Below the pieces are notes generated by a model, which searched no databases, was not told the origin of the DNA, and saw only the letters and a program-made list of their open reading frames with translations. Shown piece after piece: positions 26,755 through 36,109 of a DNA stretch of 64,000 nt. The DNA comes from Haloarcula japonica DSM 6131 (GTDB lineage Archaea; Halobacteriota; Halobacteria; Halobacteriales; Haloarculaceae), in the NCBI RefSeq assembly GCF_000336635.1, contig NZ_AOLY01000039.1, positions 425,989 through 489,988 of the forward strand. The letters are read 5' to 3'. The position numbers and the translations under genes were made by a program. Each line of letters begins with the position of its first letter. Within the stretch, counting starts at the first letter, position 1.

Positions 26755-27402
26755 TCACGCGCTTTCCGATTTAAGTTCCGAGTTGAGTGGATAATACGGG
26801 ACGTGTAGCCGTTCCGTATTTTGGCCGTAGCCACGCAACAGAGTGGCCAGCAGTCGCCATTTCTCTGCCTCAATCTCGGACTGGTCGAATCCATCTTCGC
26901 TGATACGATATGACTCACTCCCCGGATCAGAGAGTGAAATGGAAGCGACGGAGATATTCGATGCCATCTGTTCAATAATCGGGTCCGCCCAACCGGTCTC
27001 TAGAGACTGGACAGAGAGATCCTCAAGATCAGTCAATAACGGTTCATCGGGAGCGTTGAGATCTTCGATGGCAGCTCCGAGTTGTGCTTCGAGCTTTGGA
27101 CCGAACGAAAACAGCGAGATGGAATCAGCAGGGAGTACATCCGATTCTGCTTTCCGCCCGACCTTCATTGCAAGGTTGACCTGAGACTGCAGCCGGGTTT
27201 TAGGAGTCACTTCTTCCAGTCTTGCTCGGCCAGTTTCTGAGAGGACACGTGAGTCCCACCATCCTCGATTATTCGATTCACCAACGCGTTCGATCAATAA
27301 CCGGGACCCGATGAGATCTAGAAAGAAGTCATCTTCCAGTCCCGCCTCGCGGAGATTCTGCCGTGTTGAGGTAAACACCTCGACGAGATCGTGTGAAGTC
27401 AT
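26755..27402 (-). CDS. brxE: BrxE-like protein, first gene of the BREX operon, 215 aa
   Basis: The segment IGSRLLIERVGESNNRGWWDS plus LSETGRARLEEVTPKTR fits my recollection of BrxE (a GE...WW motif followed by a conserved P-R/K-T). BrxE heads type 6 BREX loci directly before brxA, the same position as here. It ends 9 bp before the brxA start. Function in BREX is unknown. The symbol is assigned from motif and position only, so treat it as probable. It is divergent from the metallophosphoesterase gene. Confidence 0.6.
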   Translation of the reverse strand: MTSHDLVEVFTSTRQNLREAGLEDDFFLDLIGSRLLIERVGESNNRGWWDSRVLSETGRARLEEVTPKTRLQSQVNLAMKVGRKAESDVLPADSISLFSFGPKLEAQLGAAIEDLNAPDEPLLTDLEDLSVQSLETGWADPIIEQMASNISVASISLSDPGSESYRISEDGFDQSEIEAEKWRLLATLLRGYGQNTERLHVPYYPLNSELKSESA

Positions 27403-27475
27403 ATGTACATCCTCAAGTTGGGATGGCTTAGAACCAGCGCCTCAACTCTTGGAGCACGTAGTAGTATCTGGCTCG

Positions 27476-27498
27476 GTACGGAACAAATATCACCGTAC
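27476..27498. promoter_or_regulatory. Inverted repeat in the brxE/metallophosphoesterase divergent promoter
   Basis: GTACGG-11 nt-CCGTAC with an AT-rich centre (AACAAATATCA) lies 22 bp before the ATG of the metallophosphoesterase and about 75 bp from brxE. The spacing is that of a dimeric repressor site overlapping a TATA region. Confidence 0.4.
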
Positions 27499-27519
27499 GG
27501 CAGGGAGTTGTCGAGTACG

Positions 27520-28836
27520 ATGGGTGCTGGGAACGAGTTGGTGGAGTTGTATGACGGTCTTTCGGTTCTCTATAGCTCGCTGCCTGAGGAGACGGAGTTG
27601 GAGTGGAAGCGAGCGGTGAAATCAGTCTTGTACGGTGGAGAGCTGTTGGCTGAAGAAGCGTCGTGTTATGGGGAACAGCAGAATAAGCGGAACCACAAGA
27701 AGCGGAAAGAGTACGTCCGCCGATATGGAGATGGGTCACGGATTACGGAGTTTTCAGCCATCACAGTGGCGGAGCCACGGCCACAAGATCGACAGTATGT
27801 TCCGTCCGGTGCGGTGATCCCGGTTGCACCGGAGTCTGGAGAGGTGCTCCCGGTACAGGTCTCGACGAACGAAGTCGATCAGGCCATCTCGTTATTGGCA
27901 GAGTTCCCAGCCGAGCCGACAGCGGATCGGTTAGGTGAGGGTGTTGACGTGCTGTTAGACCCGGTTCGAGTTCGTCGTGCTCGAAAGAATGCAGGGAGAG
28001 GGATTGGAGATGACAAGGTAACGGTGCTATTTGTGAGTGATACGCACCTTGGGTATGAGAACCGGGTCGTGACGGGGCGCGGCAAGACGGTGTCGTGGAT
28101 CAGTGAGGTGTCGAGTACCGACGCGTTCACACGAATCGTAACGATTGCGATTGAGCAGGATGTTGATGCGGTTATTCATACGGGCGATATTGTCGATCAC
28201 GAGGTTGACCGGGAAACTCTCGACAGCGCTGCGGCGAGGTTGGAGCTATTATCCAAGGTAGGGATCCCGGTCTACTGTATCATTGGCTCACACGACCGAG
28301 ATTCATACACACCGCAACACACGAATTCGGAGAATGGGATCGCGTGGTTACAACAGCAGGTTAGAAAGGGTACTCTCGTGGAACTCTCGACGAGTCCGAC
28401 GCCGGTTGCGGGCGGGCCGCTTGACGCGTATGGGATTCCAGCGGGAAATACAGGGATCGACGACGTTGCGAAGTTCAAGCCTCTGGGATGGGAGCCATCC
28501 GATATGCAGTTCGAGTCGTCGTCATCCGGGCCGAACGTACTCTGTCTCCATGACGGCGTCACACCGTACCGGGATCGATCGACTGCTGATATTGATCTGG
28601 ATCAGTTGCTTAGCCGATCCGGAGTCTCGTTCGATTGTGTATTGATCGGGGATGAGCATCGACCGAAAGACGATGACTTTGATAGCGGGTATTCATTCCA
28701 AGCGAGAGACGGTACGCCAGTACTCTACACCGGACCAGCTATACGGATTAGTGAGCCATACCGTGATCACGAGTCATTCGTGACGGAATTGACGTTCGCT
28801 GCTGATGGAGTCATTACGACTCAACACTCAGTGTGA
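27520..28836 (+). CDS. Metallophosphoesterase of the Mre11/SbcD type, 438 aa
   Basis: From about residue 168 the calcineurin-like motifs run in order: VLFVSDTHLGYENR, VIHTGDIVDHE, IIGSHDRDSY (in place of GNHD), LCLHDGV and LIGDEHRP. This matches Mre11/SbcD-type DNA nucleases, though Asn of motif III is Ser. The N-terminal 165 residues are unrelated, helical and basic in part (NKRNHKKRKEYVRR). ATG 27520 (MGAGNELVELYDG) is chosen over 27403, whose extension is Ser/Gly-rich and overlaps the divergent promoter. The helicase gene follows 116 bp downstream; the two probably form a nuclease-helicase module. Confidence 0.75.
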   Translation: MGAGNELVELYDGLSVLYSSLPEETELEWKRAVKSVLYGGELLAEEASCYGEQQNKRNHKKRKEYVRRYGDGSRITEFSAITVAEPRPQDRQYVPSGAVIPVAPESGEVLPVQVSTNEVDQAISLLAEFPAEPTADRLGEGVDVLLDPVRVRRARKNAGRGIGDDKVTVLFVSDTHLGYENRVVTGRGKTVSWISEVSSTDAFTRIVTIAIEQDVDAVIHTGDIVDHEVDRETLDSAAARLELLSKVGIPVYCIIGSHDRDSYTPQHTNSENGIAWLQQQVRKGTLVELSTSPTPVAGGPLDAYGIPAGNTGIDDVAKFKPLGWEPSDMQFESSSSGPNVLCLHDGVTPYRDRSTADIDLDQLLSRSGVSFDCVLIGDEHRPKDDDFDSGYSFQARDGTPVLYTGPAIRISEPYRDHESFVTELTFAADGVITTQHSV

Positions 28837-28952
28837 GTGTGGAATCGTCCCTTACAGTGATACAGTCCTAGTTAGAGGCTTCAACGAACTGTGCGATCGT
28901 GAGAGTGAGACGCACCATCACACATATATGACACCGTCCAAGACTATTCGTA

Positions 28953-31544
28953 GTGCGACGATTTGGGGATCCTGAGTACTGGTTATTCACTGAGTACCGC
29001 GAGGATTTCCTTTCAGACCGCCCTACTATTGAGCAGCTGGCGATACTTGATGAAGAAATTGTCAATAAGGCGCTTCTGTCACGGTACCAAGGCCCGATCG
29101 GCCCGAACGAGTGGTCCTTTCTCGGGGGGTACTACGGTGAACTCTTCGGGAACTTCGTATCTGAGCGTGTTGCAGGGCTTATCGATACGAGACCGATTGA
29201 AACCCGGGAAGATCAGTTCCACGCGTTCAGGAAGGCGATCATCAGTTTGAATCAGCAGTTGTCGTCAGGTAGGTCTCCGGACGGCACGACGATTTCACGT
29301 CCAGCGGAACGCGTGCTCCTAAAACGGCTACGACAGGAGCGGTACGATCCGTCTGATCTGGACGTGTCTCATATTAGTCGTGGCAGCGGGCTGTATTTGC
29401 TTGAGTTGTTCGCAACGGCAGCCCAGCAGTCAGTGACGACCGAGACGGACCTGCTCGAAACGTTGCTGGCGCAGACTACTGCGTTCAAGGAGCTTGACGA
29501 AGCGGACGCCCGTGCGTTACTGACCCGGCCTGTGCTTATGGTATCTCTCTGGGAGAATCAGCGGGAAGGGCTTGACCACTGGCTTGCGAGCGACGGCGAG
29601 GGCATCCTTGAGATGGCGACGGCGACGGGGAAGACGGTTGCTGGCATCGCAGCGATCGCTAACCTGTGCGGTGACGTGCCGGAGAACCCTGAGCAGACAC
29701 CGCAGACAGACGATGCGGAGATTATGATCGTCGCGCACTCGAACGCGATCCTCAGTCAGTGGGAGCGAGAAATCCGAGACAAGCTTGGGCTGACGACTCG
29801 GGCAGGCAGCGGTAGCGGACGCCCGGACAGGTTGTCGTTTTCGACGGCGACGGTGGAGTTTTACACCGCTCAATCCCTGCTCCCGCGCTACGACCGTGAT
29901 TTAGCCGATCAATACGACCTCGTGATTTACGACGAGGTGCATCACTATTCGAATCTTGACGGTGGGTACGGCGAGGCGATACGCCGGCCGAACTACGATA
30001 GTGCGATGGGACTGTCTGCGACCATCGGTGAACAGACAGACCCGAAGCGGGACCGGCTTGAAGAGATCCTCGCACCAGTCGTCTATACGTATGACCTACA
30101 GGACGCTCAACGTGATGGAGTGATCCCGGATTTCGAGTGGACTGTTCATCCGATTGGGTTGGATCCGTATGAGCGCGAGGAGTGGGAACAGGCGACTGAG
30201 TCGATCACGAATCAGTTCCGGGCACTCAAACACGACGACACGACAACGAAACTGCTTCGCCAGCTGAGTGTGCCGTTCACCCAGCTTGAGGACCTCGGTG
30301 ACTTCATCCGCGCACACCGGGCGGCAGAACTCGAACTCGACGACGTGCCGGACTCGTGGGGGCAGCTCCAAGCGGCGATTCAGAGTCGTAACTGGATCCG
30401 GCACCGATCACAGCCAAAAATAGAGGGTGCAGTAACGCTGGCTCGTGAGTACCTCACCGGCGTCGATGACGGAGTCAAGCTGGTGATGTTCGCCATGGAC
30501 ATCGACACCGCAGAGCAACTTGGTGAGGAGTTGGCCGACGCGACAGAGAACGTGTTCGTGGTACACAGTAAAATCGCTGCCTCTAGTAATAAGAAGGACC
30601 GGATGGTTAATCGCCGGATTGAACAGTTCTCAGCGGCTGATCACGGTGTCCTCATCGCGCCAAAGCTTCTCGACGAAGGGATTGACGTTCCGGATGCAGA
30701 AGTCGGGATTAACGTCTCGGGGACGAAAACGAAACTGCAACTCGTACAGCGGATGGGTCGAGTACTCCGCCGCCACGGCGATCAGGAGCCGCACTTTCAT
30801 CACTTCGTCGCTGTGCCCGAAGGTGATGACCACATCGCCGGGTTAGATGACAAGCAGTACGTCCAGCAACGGCACTGGGTGCGTGAACTCGGTGAAAAGA
30901 TCGGGCAACAACCGACGATCGACGAGGCGAACGTCGACGATGCGTTGCTCGCTCGTGCTGAGGCCCGCGGGAACGAACTGTGGGCACAGGATCTGCTTGA
31001 TGATCTTGAAATCGAAACCGTTCAAGGGTCGGTTCGGATGGACGAGATTGTCGAGGGACTAACGTCATCAGCGGTGGAAACGCTACTCGACACCGTTGAT
31101 TTCGACCACGATACTGTCGTTGAATCTGACTGGGAAACAGCAATGACTCTACTCCGCACGAATGAGTCCCTCACCCCGAATGCACTGCAACGGACATGGT
31201 GGCTGTTCCCGGTCTACCGTAACCGACCGGACGAACTCCAGGAACTGCTCCGTAAGGTAGCTCAGTACCGTACTGCGTCTGATGCAGCTGACGACTCCAG
31301 TACACCAACAGAAACGACGAGCGAGACGAGCACGCACAGAACCAGCGAAACGTCCCAGGAAGGCTCAGAGAACACAGACGATACAGAGGAGCCGTCAAGC
31401 AGAGGTACTACCGAGACATCTGACTCGCCAGCGACGGATAACAAGAGGGCTTCCGTCGAGCCTGATAACCAGGATGCTGATGATTCTGGAGAGCGATCCG
31501 ATGACGGAAGTGTCGTTAGTCGAATCAAGCGTCTTTTTTCGTAG
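28953..31544 (+). CDS. SF2 DEAD/DEAH helicase, 863 aa
   Basis: Motifs in order: LEMATATGKTVAG (I, near residue 219), VIYDEVHHYSN (II, near 326), LSATIGEQTD (III), APKLLDEGIDVP (V) and QRMGRVLRRHG (VI, near 598). The layout resembles XPB/RAD25-like and type III restriction helicases. The first 210 residues are unfamiliar. The last 100 are a Ser/Thr/Glu-rich linker ending in a basic RIKRLFS tail. Start is a GTG at 28953; an ATG 25 bp earlier is in another frame and stops. It follows the metallophosphoesterase. Confidence 0.8.
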   Translation: MRRFGDPEYWLFTEYREDFLSDRPTIEQLAILDEEIVNKALLSRYQGPIGPNEWSFLGGYYGELFGNFVSERVAGLIDTRPIETREDQFHAFRKAIISLNQQLSSGRSPDGTTISRPAERVLLKRLRQERYDPSDLDVSHISRGSGLYLLELFATAAQQSVTTETDLLETLLAQTTAFKELDEADARALLTRPVLMVSLWENQREGLDHWLASDGEGILEMATATGKTVAGIAAIANLCGDVPENPEQTPQTDDAEIMIVAHSNAILSQWEREIRDKLGLTTRAGSGSGRPDRLSFSTATVEFYTAQSLLPRYDRDLADQYDLVIYDEVHHYSNLDGGYGEAIRRPNYDSAMGLSATIGEQTDPKRDRLEEILAPVVYTYDLQDAQRDGVIPDFEWTVHPIGLDPYEREEWEQATESITNQFRALKHDDTTTKLLRQLSVPFTQLEDLGDFIRAHRAAELELDDVPDSWGQLQAAIQSRNWIRHRSQPKIEGAVTLAREYLTGVDDGVKLVMFAMDIDTAEQLGEELADATENVFVVHSKIAASSNKKDRMVNRRIEQFSAADHGVLIAPKLLDEGIDVPDAEVGINVSGTKTKLQLVQRMGRVLRRHGDQEPHFHHFVAVPEGDDHIAGLDDKQYVQQRHWVRELGEKIGQQPTIDEANVDDALLARAEARGNELWAQDLLDDLEIETVQGSVRMDEIVEGLTSSAVETLLDTVDFDHDTVVESDWETAMTLLRTNESLTPNALQRTWWLFPVYRNRPDELQELLRKVAQYRTASDAADDSSTPTETTSETSTHRTSETSQEGSENTDDTEEPSSRGTTETSDSPATDNKRASVEPDNQDADDSGERSDDGSVVSRIKRLFS

Positions 31545-31630
31545 TTACAACGAATAGAAGTGTCCTAGAACTATTCGAAAGGAGCCTACTCACACCGGCA
31601 AACATGGGTCACCCATCAGAACGCGCTTGC

Positions 31631-32074
31631 CTATCGGTCGTCAGGAGTAGGGGTGAAAGCACTGAACTGACGGCCGGATATTGCGGTCGGTTCTAAGCGG
31701 TAGTAGTCCATTGTGAATTCATCTGGGGTCGTTTCGGTGTAAACATTCAGAGTTGGAATAGAAGCATTTTCTGCGATTGCTGTGGCGGCCTTGGTTTCGT
31801 CCTCTCCAGGGACAGGTTCAATCGAACCCTGAACAAGGACGCTTCTTGTAGGGTTTTCGTCGTAGACCGTCAACGTCGCTGTCTCTGTCGTTTCGAGGAA
31901 TCTCATCTTCTTGCTATTAGCGGTATAGACAAACTGAAAATACACTTTCTCACCGTCGTAGCCGAACGATTCTGGAATCGAATACGCTTCTGTACCGTCA
32001 GTAAGTGCGAGTACACCAACTCCCGACTCGTAAAGTAGTGTGTTAATCTCTTCCTGCGATAATTTATCAGTCAT
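31631..32074 (-). CDS. Pyridoxamine 5'-phosphate oxidase-family protein, 147 aa
   Basis: Small flavin-binding split-barrel protein: GVGVLALTDGTEAYSIPESF, then VYFQFVYTANSKKMRFLE and ATLTVYDENPTRSVLVQG are the usual strands of haloarchaeal PPOX-family proteins. These bind FMN or F420 and act as reductases or sensors. Stand-alone gene, probably house-keeping or stress-related rather than defence. Substrate unknown. Confidence 0.8.
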   Translation of the reverse strand: MTDKLSQEEINTLLYESGVGVLALTDGTEAYSIPESFGYDGEKVYFQFVYTANSKKMRFLETTETATLTVYDENPTRSVLVQGSIEPVPGEDETKAATAIAENASIPTLNVYTETTPDEFTMDYYRLEPTAISGRQFSAFTPTPDDR

Positions 32075-32233
32075 ACTAACACGTAGTCGTCATCTAACCG
32101 AATATGTTTTGCTTATAGCTTGAACTGCGAGTGGTAACTCGCCTCAATTAACAGAAAGAAGGTCAAATCGGTCTCTGTCAGAGCACTGGTCCAAAAAGTT
32201 ATTTGATAGCCTGCGAACCGCTTTTTTATTGGA

Positions 32234-33904
32234 ATGATGGAACCCCTTCTTATTGCTCACATCACGATTTTCGCGCTGTCTGCGATTGCCTGTGTGGCTG
32301 CGATTCCTCAAGCACGGAAGATCCAGCATCCGGGGACACGGGAAGGGTTCGTTGTTTTCCTCGGTTCTGTTGCTCTGTGGTCTGGTGGGTATCTCGGGTA
32401 TCTACTCGCACCGACACGGTCGGGAAAAGTTGCGTTCTATATTCTTGGGTTTGTGTTCGCATTCGTCGCTGTCGCGGCCTGGCTCTACTTTTGTGCTGCC
32501 TATACTGGCCGCCCACCGCGACACGCCCCGTTCCGGAATCTTATCCTCGGGACGTTCCTCTTTTTCATCGCGCTCAAAGTCACGAATCCACTCCACAATC
32601 TCTATTTTACGACCGAATGGGTCACTGAGCCGTTTCCACATCTCGTTATTCACCATGAACTGCTCTACTGGATCGTCTTAGGACTGTCATATGCCGCCAT
32701 CACTGTCGGATTCTTTGTCCTTATGGAGCGATTCTATCATACTGGCAGTGACAGCCGTCCGCTCGTCGTGCTCGTTGGACTTTCAGGGCTCCCAGCTGTT
32801 GCAACGATCATTGGCGGCCAGATTGACTGGCTGCTCCCATTAATGTATGAGCCGCCTGGCGTCGCGCTCTTCGCCGTCGGAACGCTGTTTTTCTATAGAC
32901 AGCGGTTTGAGGGGATCCGCCTCACTGGCGAATCAGACGAACCGGCGATCTTCCTCGATCAGGATACCTGTGTCCGGGATTACAACCAAGCAGCCCGTAG
33001 ACTCTTTCCGGGGCTTGAGGAATCGTTTGGCAAACCTCTAACTGCTGTGAATACAGCACTTGCGGATCATCTCACGAAGCAAGACGTGCTGGCGATTACG
33101 CAGAATGACGAGACACGATATTATGATGTGTCAAGCACGCCGTTCTTAGCTGGTGAGGTGACGACGGGCCAGTTGGTGACAGTTACCGACGTGACCGAAC
33201 GTGAGTCGTATCGGAAATGGCTCGAAGAGAAAACCGAACAGCTTGAAGCCTTGAATCGCGTGGTTCGGCATGACATCCGGAACGATATGGCGGTGATTCT
33301 GGGATGGGCCGAAATCCTGGAAGACCATGTCGATGAAGATGGAGAAGAAGCCTTAGAGCGAGTCTTACAGAAGTCCCGGCACGTGATTCAGTTCACTGAG
33401 GTTGCTCGTGACTTCGTTGAGTCACTCTCAGAGGATGCGGATGCTGAATTGGAACCAGTCAAACTACAGCCGCTTCTGGACGCGGAACTCGCCGCAGTAC
33501 GTGATTCGTTCCCGGATGCTCACTTTCAGGTATCGGGTGAACTCTGCGACGTATCAGTACTGGCAAACGAGATGCTCTCCTCGGTCTTCCGGAATATCCT
33601 CGAAAATGCGGTTCGACACAACGACAAAGAGACTCCTGAAGTCACGATTAGTTGCGAAGAGGATTCAGACACAGTTCGTGTTCGGATTGCAGATAATGGG
33701 CCTGGTATCCCCGATAACCAGAAAAAACCGATCTTCGGGAAGGGAGAAAAGGGGTTAGATAGCCCCGGATCTGGGATTGGTCTGTATCTCGTTCATCTCT
33801 TAACCAATCAATTCGGTGGTGAGGTGTGGGTCGAAGACAACGATCCCAATGGTTCGGTCTTCGTCGTTGAGCTGCCGATCCATACACCGTCGAATAAGAG
33901 CTGA
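32234..33904 (+). CDS. Sensor histidine kinase with seven-helix N-terminus, 556 aa
   Basis: Residues 1-220 contain about seven transmembrane helices of the HisKA_7TM type (IAHITIFALSAIACVAAIP onwards). A PAS-like domain follows (FLDQDTCVRDYNQAARRLF), then the H-box LNRVVRHDIRNDMAVILGW, N-box NILENAVRHND, G1 IADNGPGIPD and a G2-like SGIGLYLVHLL. All kinase boxes are intact. The response regulator is not adjacent. ATG at 32234 or 32237 (tandem ATGATG). Confidence 0.88.
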   Translation: MMEPLLIAHITIFALSAIACVAAIPQARKIQHPGTREGFVVFLGSVALWSGGYLGYLLAPTRSGKVAFYILGFVFAFVAVAAWLYFCAAYTGRPPRHAPFRNLILGTFLFFIALKVTNPLHNLYFTTEWVTEPFPHLVIHHELLYWIVLGLSYAAITVGFFVLMERFYHTGSDSRPLVVLVGLSGLPAVATIIGGQIDWLLPLMYEPPGVALFAVGTLFFYRQRFEGIRLTGESDEPAIFLDQDTCVRDYNQAARRLFPGLEESFGKPLTAVNTALADHLTKQDVLAITQNDETRYYDVSSTPFLAGEVTTGQLVTVTDVTERESYRKWLEEKTEQLEALNRVVRHDIRNDMAVILGWAEILEDHVDEDGEEALERVLQKSRHVIQFTEVARDFVESLSEDADAELEPVKLQPLLDAELAAVRDSFPDAHFQVSGELCDVSVLANEMLSSVFRNILENAVRHNDKETPEVTISCEEDSDTVRVRIADNGPGIPDNQKKPIFGKGEKGLDSPGSGIGLYLVHLLTNQFGGEVWVEDNDPNGSVFVVELPIHTPSNKS

Positions 33905-34129
33905 TTATTTGCAGGGTCTCCACCAGACGCGTCCGGATCCGACTTTCTTAGTGCGGAGTTCACCTATGGATTCGAGGTCTTGTAAATAATTCCGAGCGGT
34001 ATTGCGGTGTATATCGGTCTGAAGTTGTTTTGCGATTTGCGGAGCGGTAAATGGTTCGCACTTGTCGGAGTTGTCTTCGAAGATTGCTAATACGTCGTCT
34101 GTTGATGTGCTTGGAGTCCTTCCCGGCAT
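33905..34129 (-). CDS. Small winged-helix DNA-binding protein, 74 aa
   Basis: FTAPQIAKQLQTDIHRNTARNYL is a clear winged-helix recognition region, followed by the wing LRTKKVGSGRVWWRP. Related haloarchaeal proteins of about 70 aa act as local regulators. ATG 34129 (MPGRTPSTS) is preferred to the in-frame 34168 start, whose extension (VAILCIVQGD) is not part of the fold. The stop directly abuts the end of the convergent histidine kinase gene. Confidence 0.7.
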   Translation of the reverse strand: MPGRTPSTSTDDVLAIFEDNSDKCEPFTAPQIAKQLQTDIHRNTARNYLQDLESIGELRTKKVGSGRVWWRPCK

Positions 34130-34276
34130 AATGTCGCCTTGCACAATACAGAGAATGGCAACTCGCACTCCGGAGATCTGTATGTGCGCATCGACAAAAA
34201 TTAGATTCAGGCCTCAAGAAGCCGAATATCAGGTTTTATGCCACACGGGTACATATCTACGGGCAGATGCGTAACG

Positions 34277-34519
34277 ATGAGTGAATACGGAACTTCTACG
34301 GAACCGGCACCAAGTACGAAAGTCTTTGAGGCCGTCGCTGATGAATTGGATGTCGACCCGACTGAACTGGAGACTCCGCTTGCAGAAGCGATTGATACGG
34401 ATGCGTTAGATAATCTCTTCAAAGGCCCGGGAGACTCCGTTGTGATTAGCTTCACTTACTATGGGTACCGAGTCGCCGTCGACGAAGATGGCAACGTTAC
34501 TCTGACTGAAGACAGCTAA
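34277..34519 (+). CDS. HalOD1-domain protein, 80 aa
   Basis: The sequence VFEAVADELDVDPTELETPL, then LFKGPGDSVVISFTYYGYRVAVDEDGNVTL matches the haloarchaeal output domain HalOD1, a small predicted signalling output module. ATG 34277 (MSEYGTSTEP) is used; 13 upstream residues of a longer frame are not family-like. It is divergent from the winged-helix gene, so the two may form a signalling pair with the nearby kinase. Confidence 0.8.
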   Translation: MSEYGTSTEPAPSTKVFEAVADELDVDPTELETPLAEAIDTDALDNLFKGPGDSVVISFTYYGYRVAVDEDGNVTLTEDS

Positions 34520-34628
34520 CAGCAGAGGATGTCATAGAACGATTCCCAAGGTGTTGTTTACACCCGTAATTAGGAGAGTTAGTCGTTAGAAAGAACCTGT
34601 ATATTTAGTGGCGGTCCCCCACAGATCG

Positions 34629-34907
34629 TTAGCCTTCCCTCATCAGATGGCGGAGATTCTGCTGAGTGTTCATGTCCTCGTTGAATTCAAAGTCGGTTGC
34701 TTCGGAGATTCTCCGCATCGCATTTCTCGTATGTCCTACACAGATTTCGAGCTCTGCGATTGAACGAGTGTCTTCGCTTGGTTGTTTCTTGAATACGCGG
34801 CCGCTGTCATCCTCGAACTGGATTACAAGGTAGTGGCCGCCTTTATCGTCGCTGAATTCTTTGAACGAGTCTAACTTCTCCACAAAATCGTTCGCGTCAC
34901 TTGGCAT
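34629..34907 (-). CDS. Hypothetical protein, 92 aa
   Basis: Acidic small protein (MPSDANDFVEKLDSFKEF) with a helical second half (IAELEICVGHTRNAMRRIS). No family recognised. Composition is fully haloarchaeal, supporting a real gene. Confidence 0.55.
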   Translation of the reverse strand: MPSDANDFVEKLDSFKEFSDDKGGHYLVIQFEDDSGRVFKKQPSEDTRSIAELEICVGHTRNAMRRISEATDFEFNEDMNTQQNLRHLMREG

Positions 34908-35056
34908 ACCAGAGCCATATCTACTCTAACAACTTAGTGAATGTCATACAAAGACTCGCATACCACTATTGGACTACGGATGAATCGATAGTTTCAGAGG
35001 CTGTACTGAGCGATTCCTATTTAATATGGGAAGTCTTCTGTGACCCTCTCAACAGC

Positions 35057-35818
35057 TTAATCTAAATCTGAGGGGGAACGATAGGCCATTCGTTGCGGTG
35101 GGGTCGCGTCGGCGTCGTCGGTGAGCAACCAGAACTCATTCTCGGGTGCAGTTGCAGTATACATCGCTGCGAGGGCATCAAGTACGTCATCGACCTCGAT
35201 CCCGGCAGCATCGTCGATATTGTCTTTGACTGCAGTGAGTGTCGCGCCAACGAGTACTGCTGCGTTGTCAACGACCGTGTCGAGGGCTTCGATACGTTCA
35301 GCGGCACCGTGGGCAGTCGTCTTGCTATACTGCGGTGGTGATCTGGAGAACGCGGTGAAGCACAGTTCTGGGTGAACTTCGTAGAGTTTGTCCGTGGTAT
35401 CCTGTGTACAGTCGTCGATGAAGTTGTTCACTTCGAGGATCTGGTTGCGGATGGCGTAGGCAGGTGGTTGGACGCCGACACCGTCTGTTTCTTCGGTTTG
35501 CGTAGCGGCACGACTTTTCTGGTTTACTTCCTCAGGAGTGTCAGCTTCGAGGGCTTCACGAACGGGGACACGAAAGACGGTTGAAGTACGGTCAAGATGC
35601 GATCGGCAATCCTTGTCGACGGCACGTTCGTTCGGGCCGGTTGGTAACCCGATCGGGATGTCGATACAAAGACGGTCAATATCGTGTCCATCATCGTAGT
35701 CTTCCCACACGTCTTTGATTGAGTCGTACGTCTCTGGATGTGGTGCAGCAGAGTTGGGTCGGTGTTCGAGGCAAAGCCAGTGGTCACCGGCCCAGTCGAC
35801 CCCGAGCGAGGCGCTCAT
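35057..35818 (-). CDS. DUF429 family protein (RNase H-like fold), 253 aa
   Basis: The start SLGVDWAGDHWLC and the following IDRLCIDIPIGLP are typical of DUF429, which has a predicted RNase H-like fold with the Asp of VDWA and of CIDIPIG in the active-site positions. QPPAYAIRNQILEVNNF and VHPELCFTAFS complete the family pattern. Substrate is unknown. Confidence 0.8.
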   Translation of the reverse strand: MSASLGVDWAGDHWLCLEHRPNSAAPHPETYDSIKDVWEDYDDGHDIDRLCIDIPIGLPTGPNERAVDKDCRSHLDRTSTVFRVPVREALEADTPEEVNQKSRAATQTEETDGVGVQPPAYAIRNQILEVNNFIDDCTQDTTDKLYEVHPELCFTAFSRSPPQYSKTTAHGAAERIEALDTVVDNAAVLVGATLTAVKDNIDDAAGIEVDDVLDALAAMYTATAPENEFWLLTDDADATPPQRMAYRSPSDLD

Positions 35819-36109
35819 AAGTTGTACTATTACACAGTATTCGTATCAGTCTGTCCGGCGATCATCCTATCCCCACAAGGCATATAAATGAGGTTCCGTT
35901 TTTCACGAATGTAAGCACACCACCGGACACCTAACCCCAACTAATCCCTGGATGCAGAATCCCCGCATCCATAGTAATTTTCGGGAGCAGTCCGGATCCC
36001 ACCCCCACCCCCGGGTACGGCTGCCGCTTCCAAGCGGAGTCAATACCAGCGGACGGGCAATCATACGCGTCCGAACATCAGAAGGGCCGATACTCATACA
36101 GACCGGCAG
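35819..36109 (+). other. Noncoding region with three tandem hairpins
   Basis: No protein-like frame. On the plus strand three perfect inverted repeats follow one another: TGGATGC-9 nt-GCATCCA (35949-35971), CCGCTT-CC-AAGCGG (36024-36037) and CGGACG-12 nt-CGTCCG (36050-36073), ending 36 bp before the ATG at 36110. The middle hairpin looks like a tRNA anticodon arm (loop CTTCCAA), but no full tRNA can be folded by eye. It could be a structured leader or a small RNA. Confidence 0.4.

Noticed and set aside
27403..27519. N-terminal extension of the metallophosphoesterase
   Set aside because: It overlaps the divergent promoter with brxE and is Ser/Gly-rich; the ATG at 27520 begins the acidic, family-like sequence.
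35949..36073. tRNA-Gly based on an anticodon-arm-like hairpin
   Set aside because: No acceptor stem, D-arm or T-arm at the required distances could be found.
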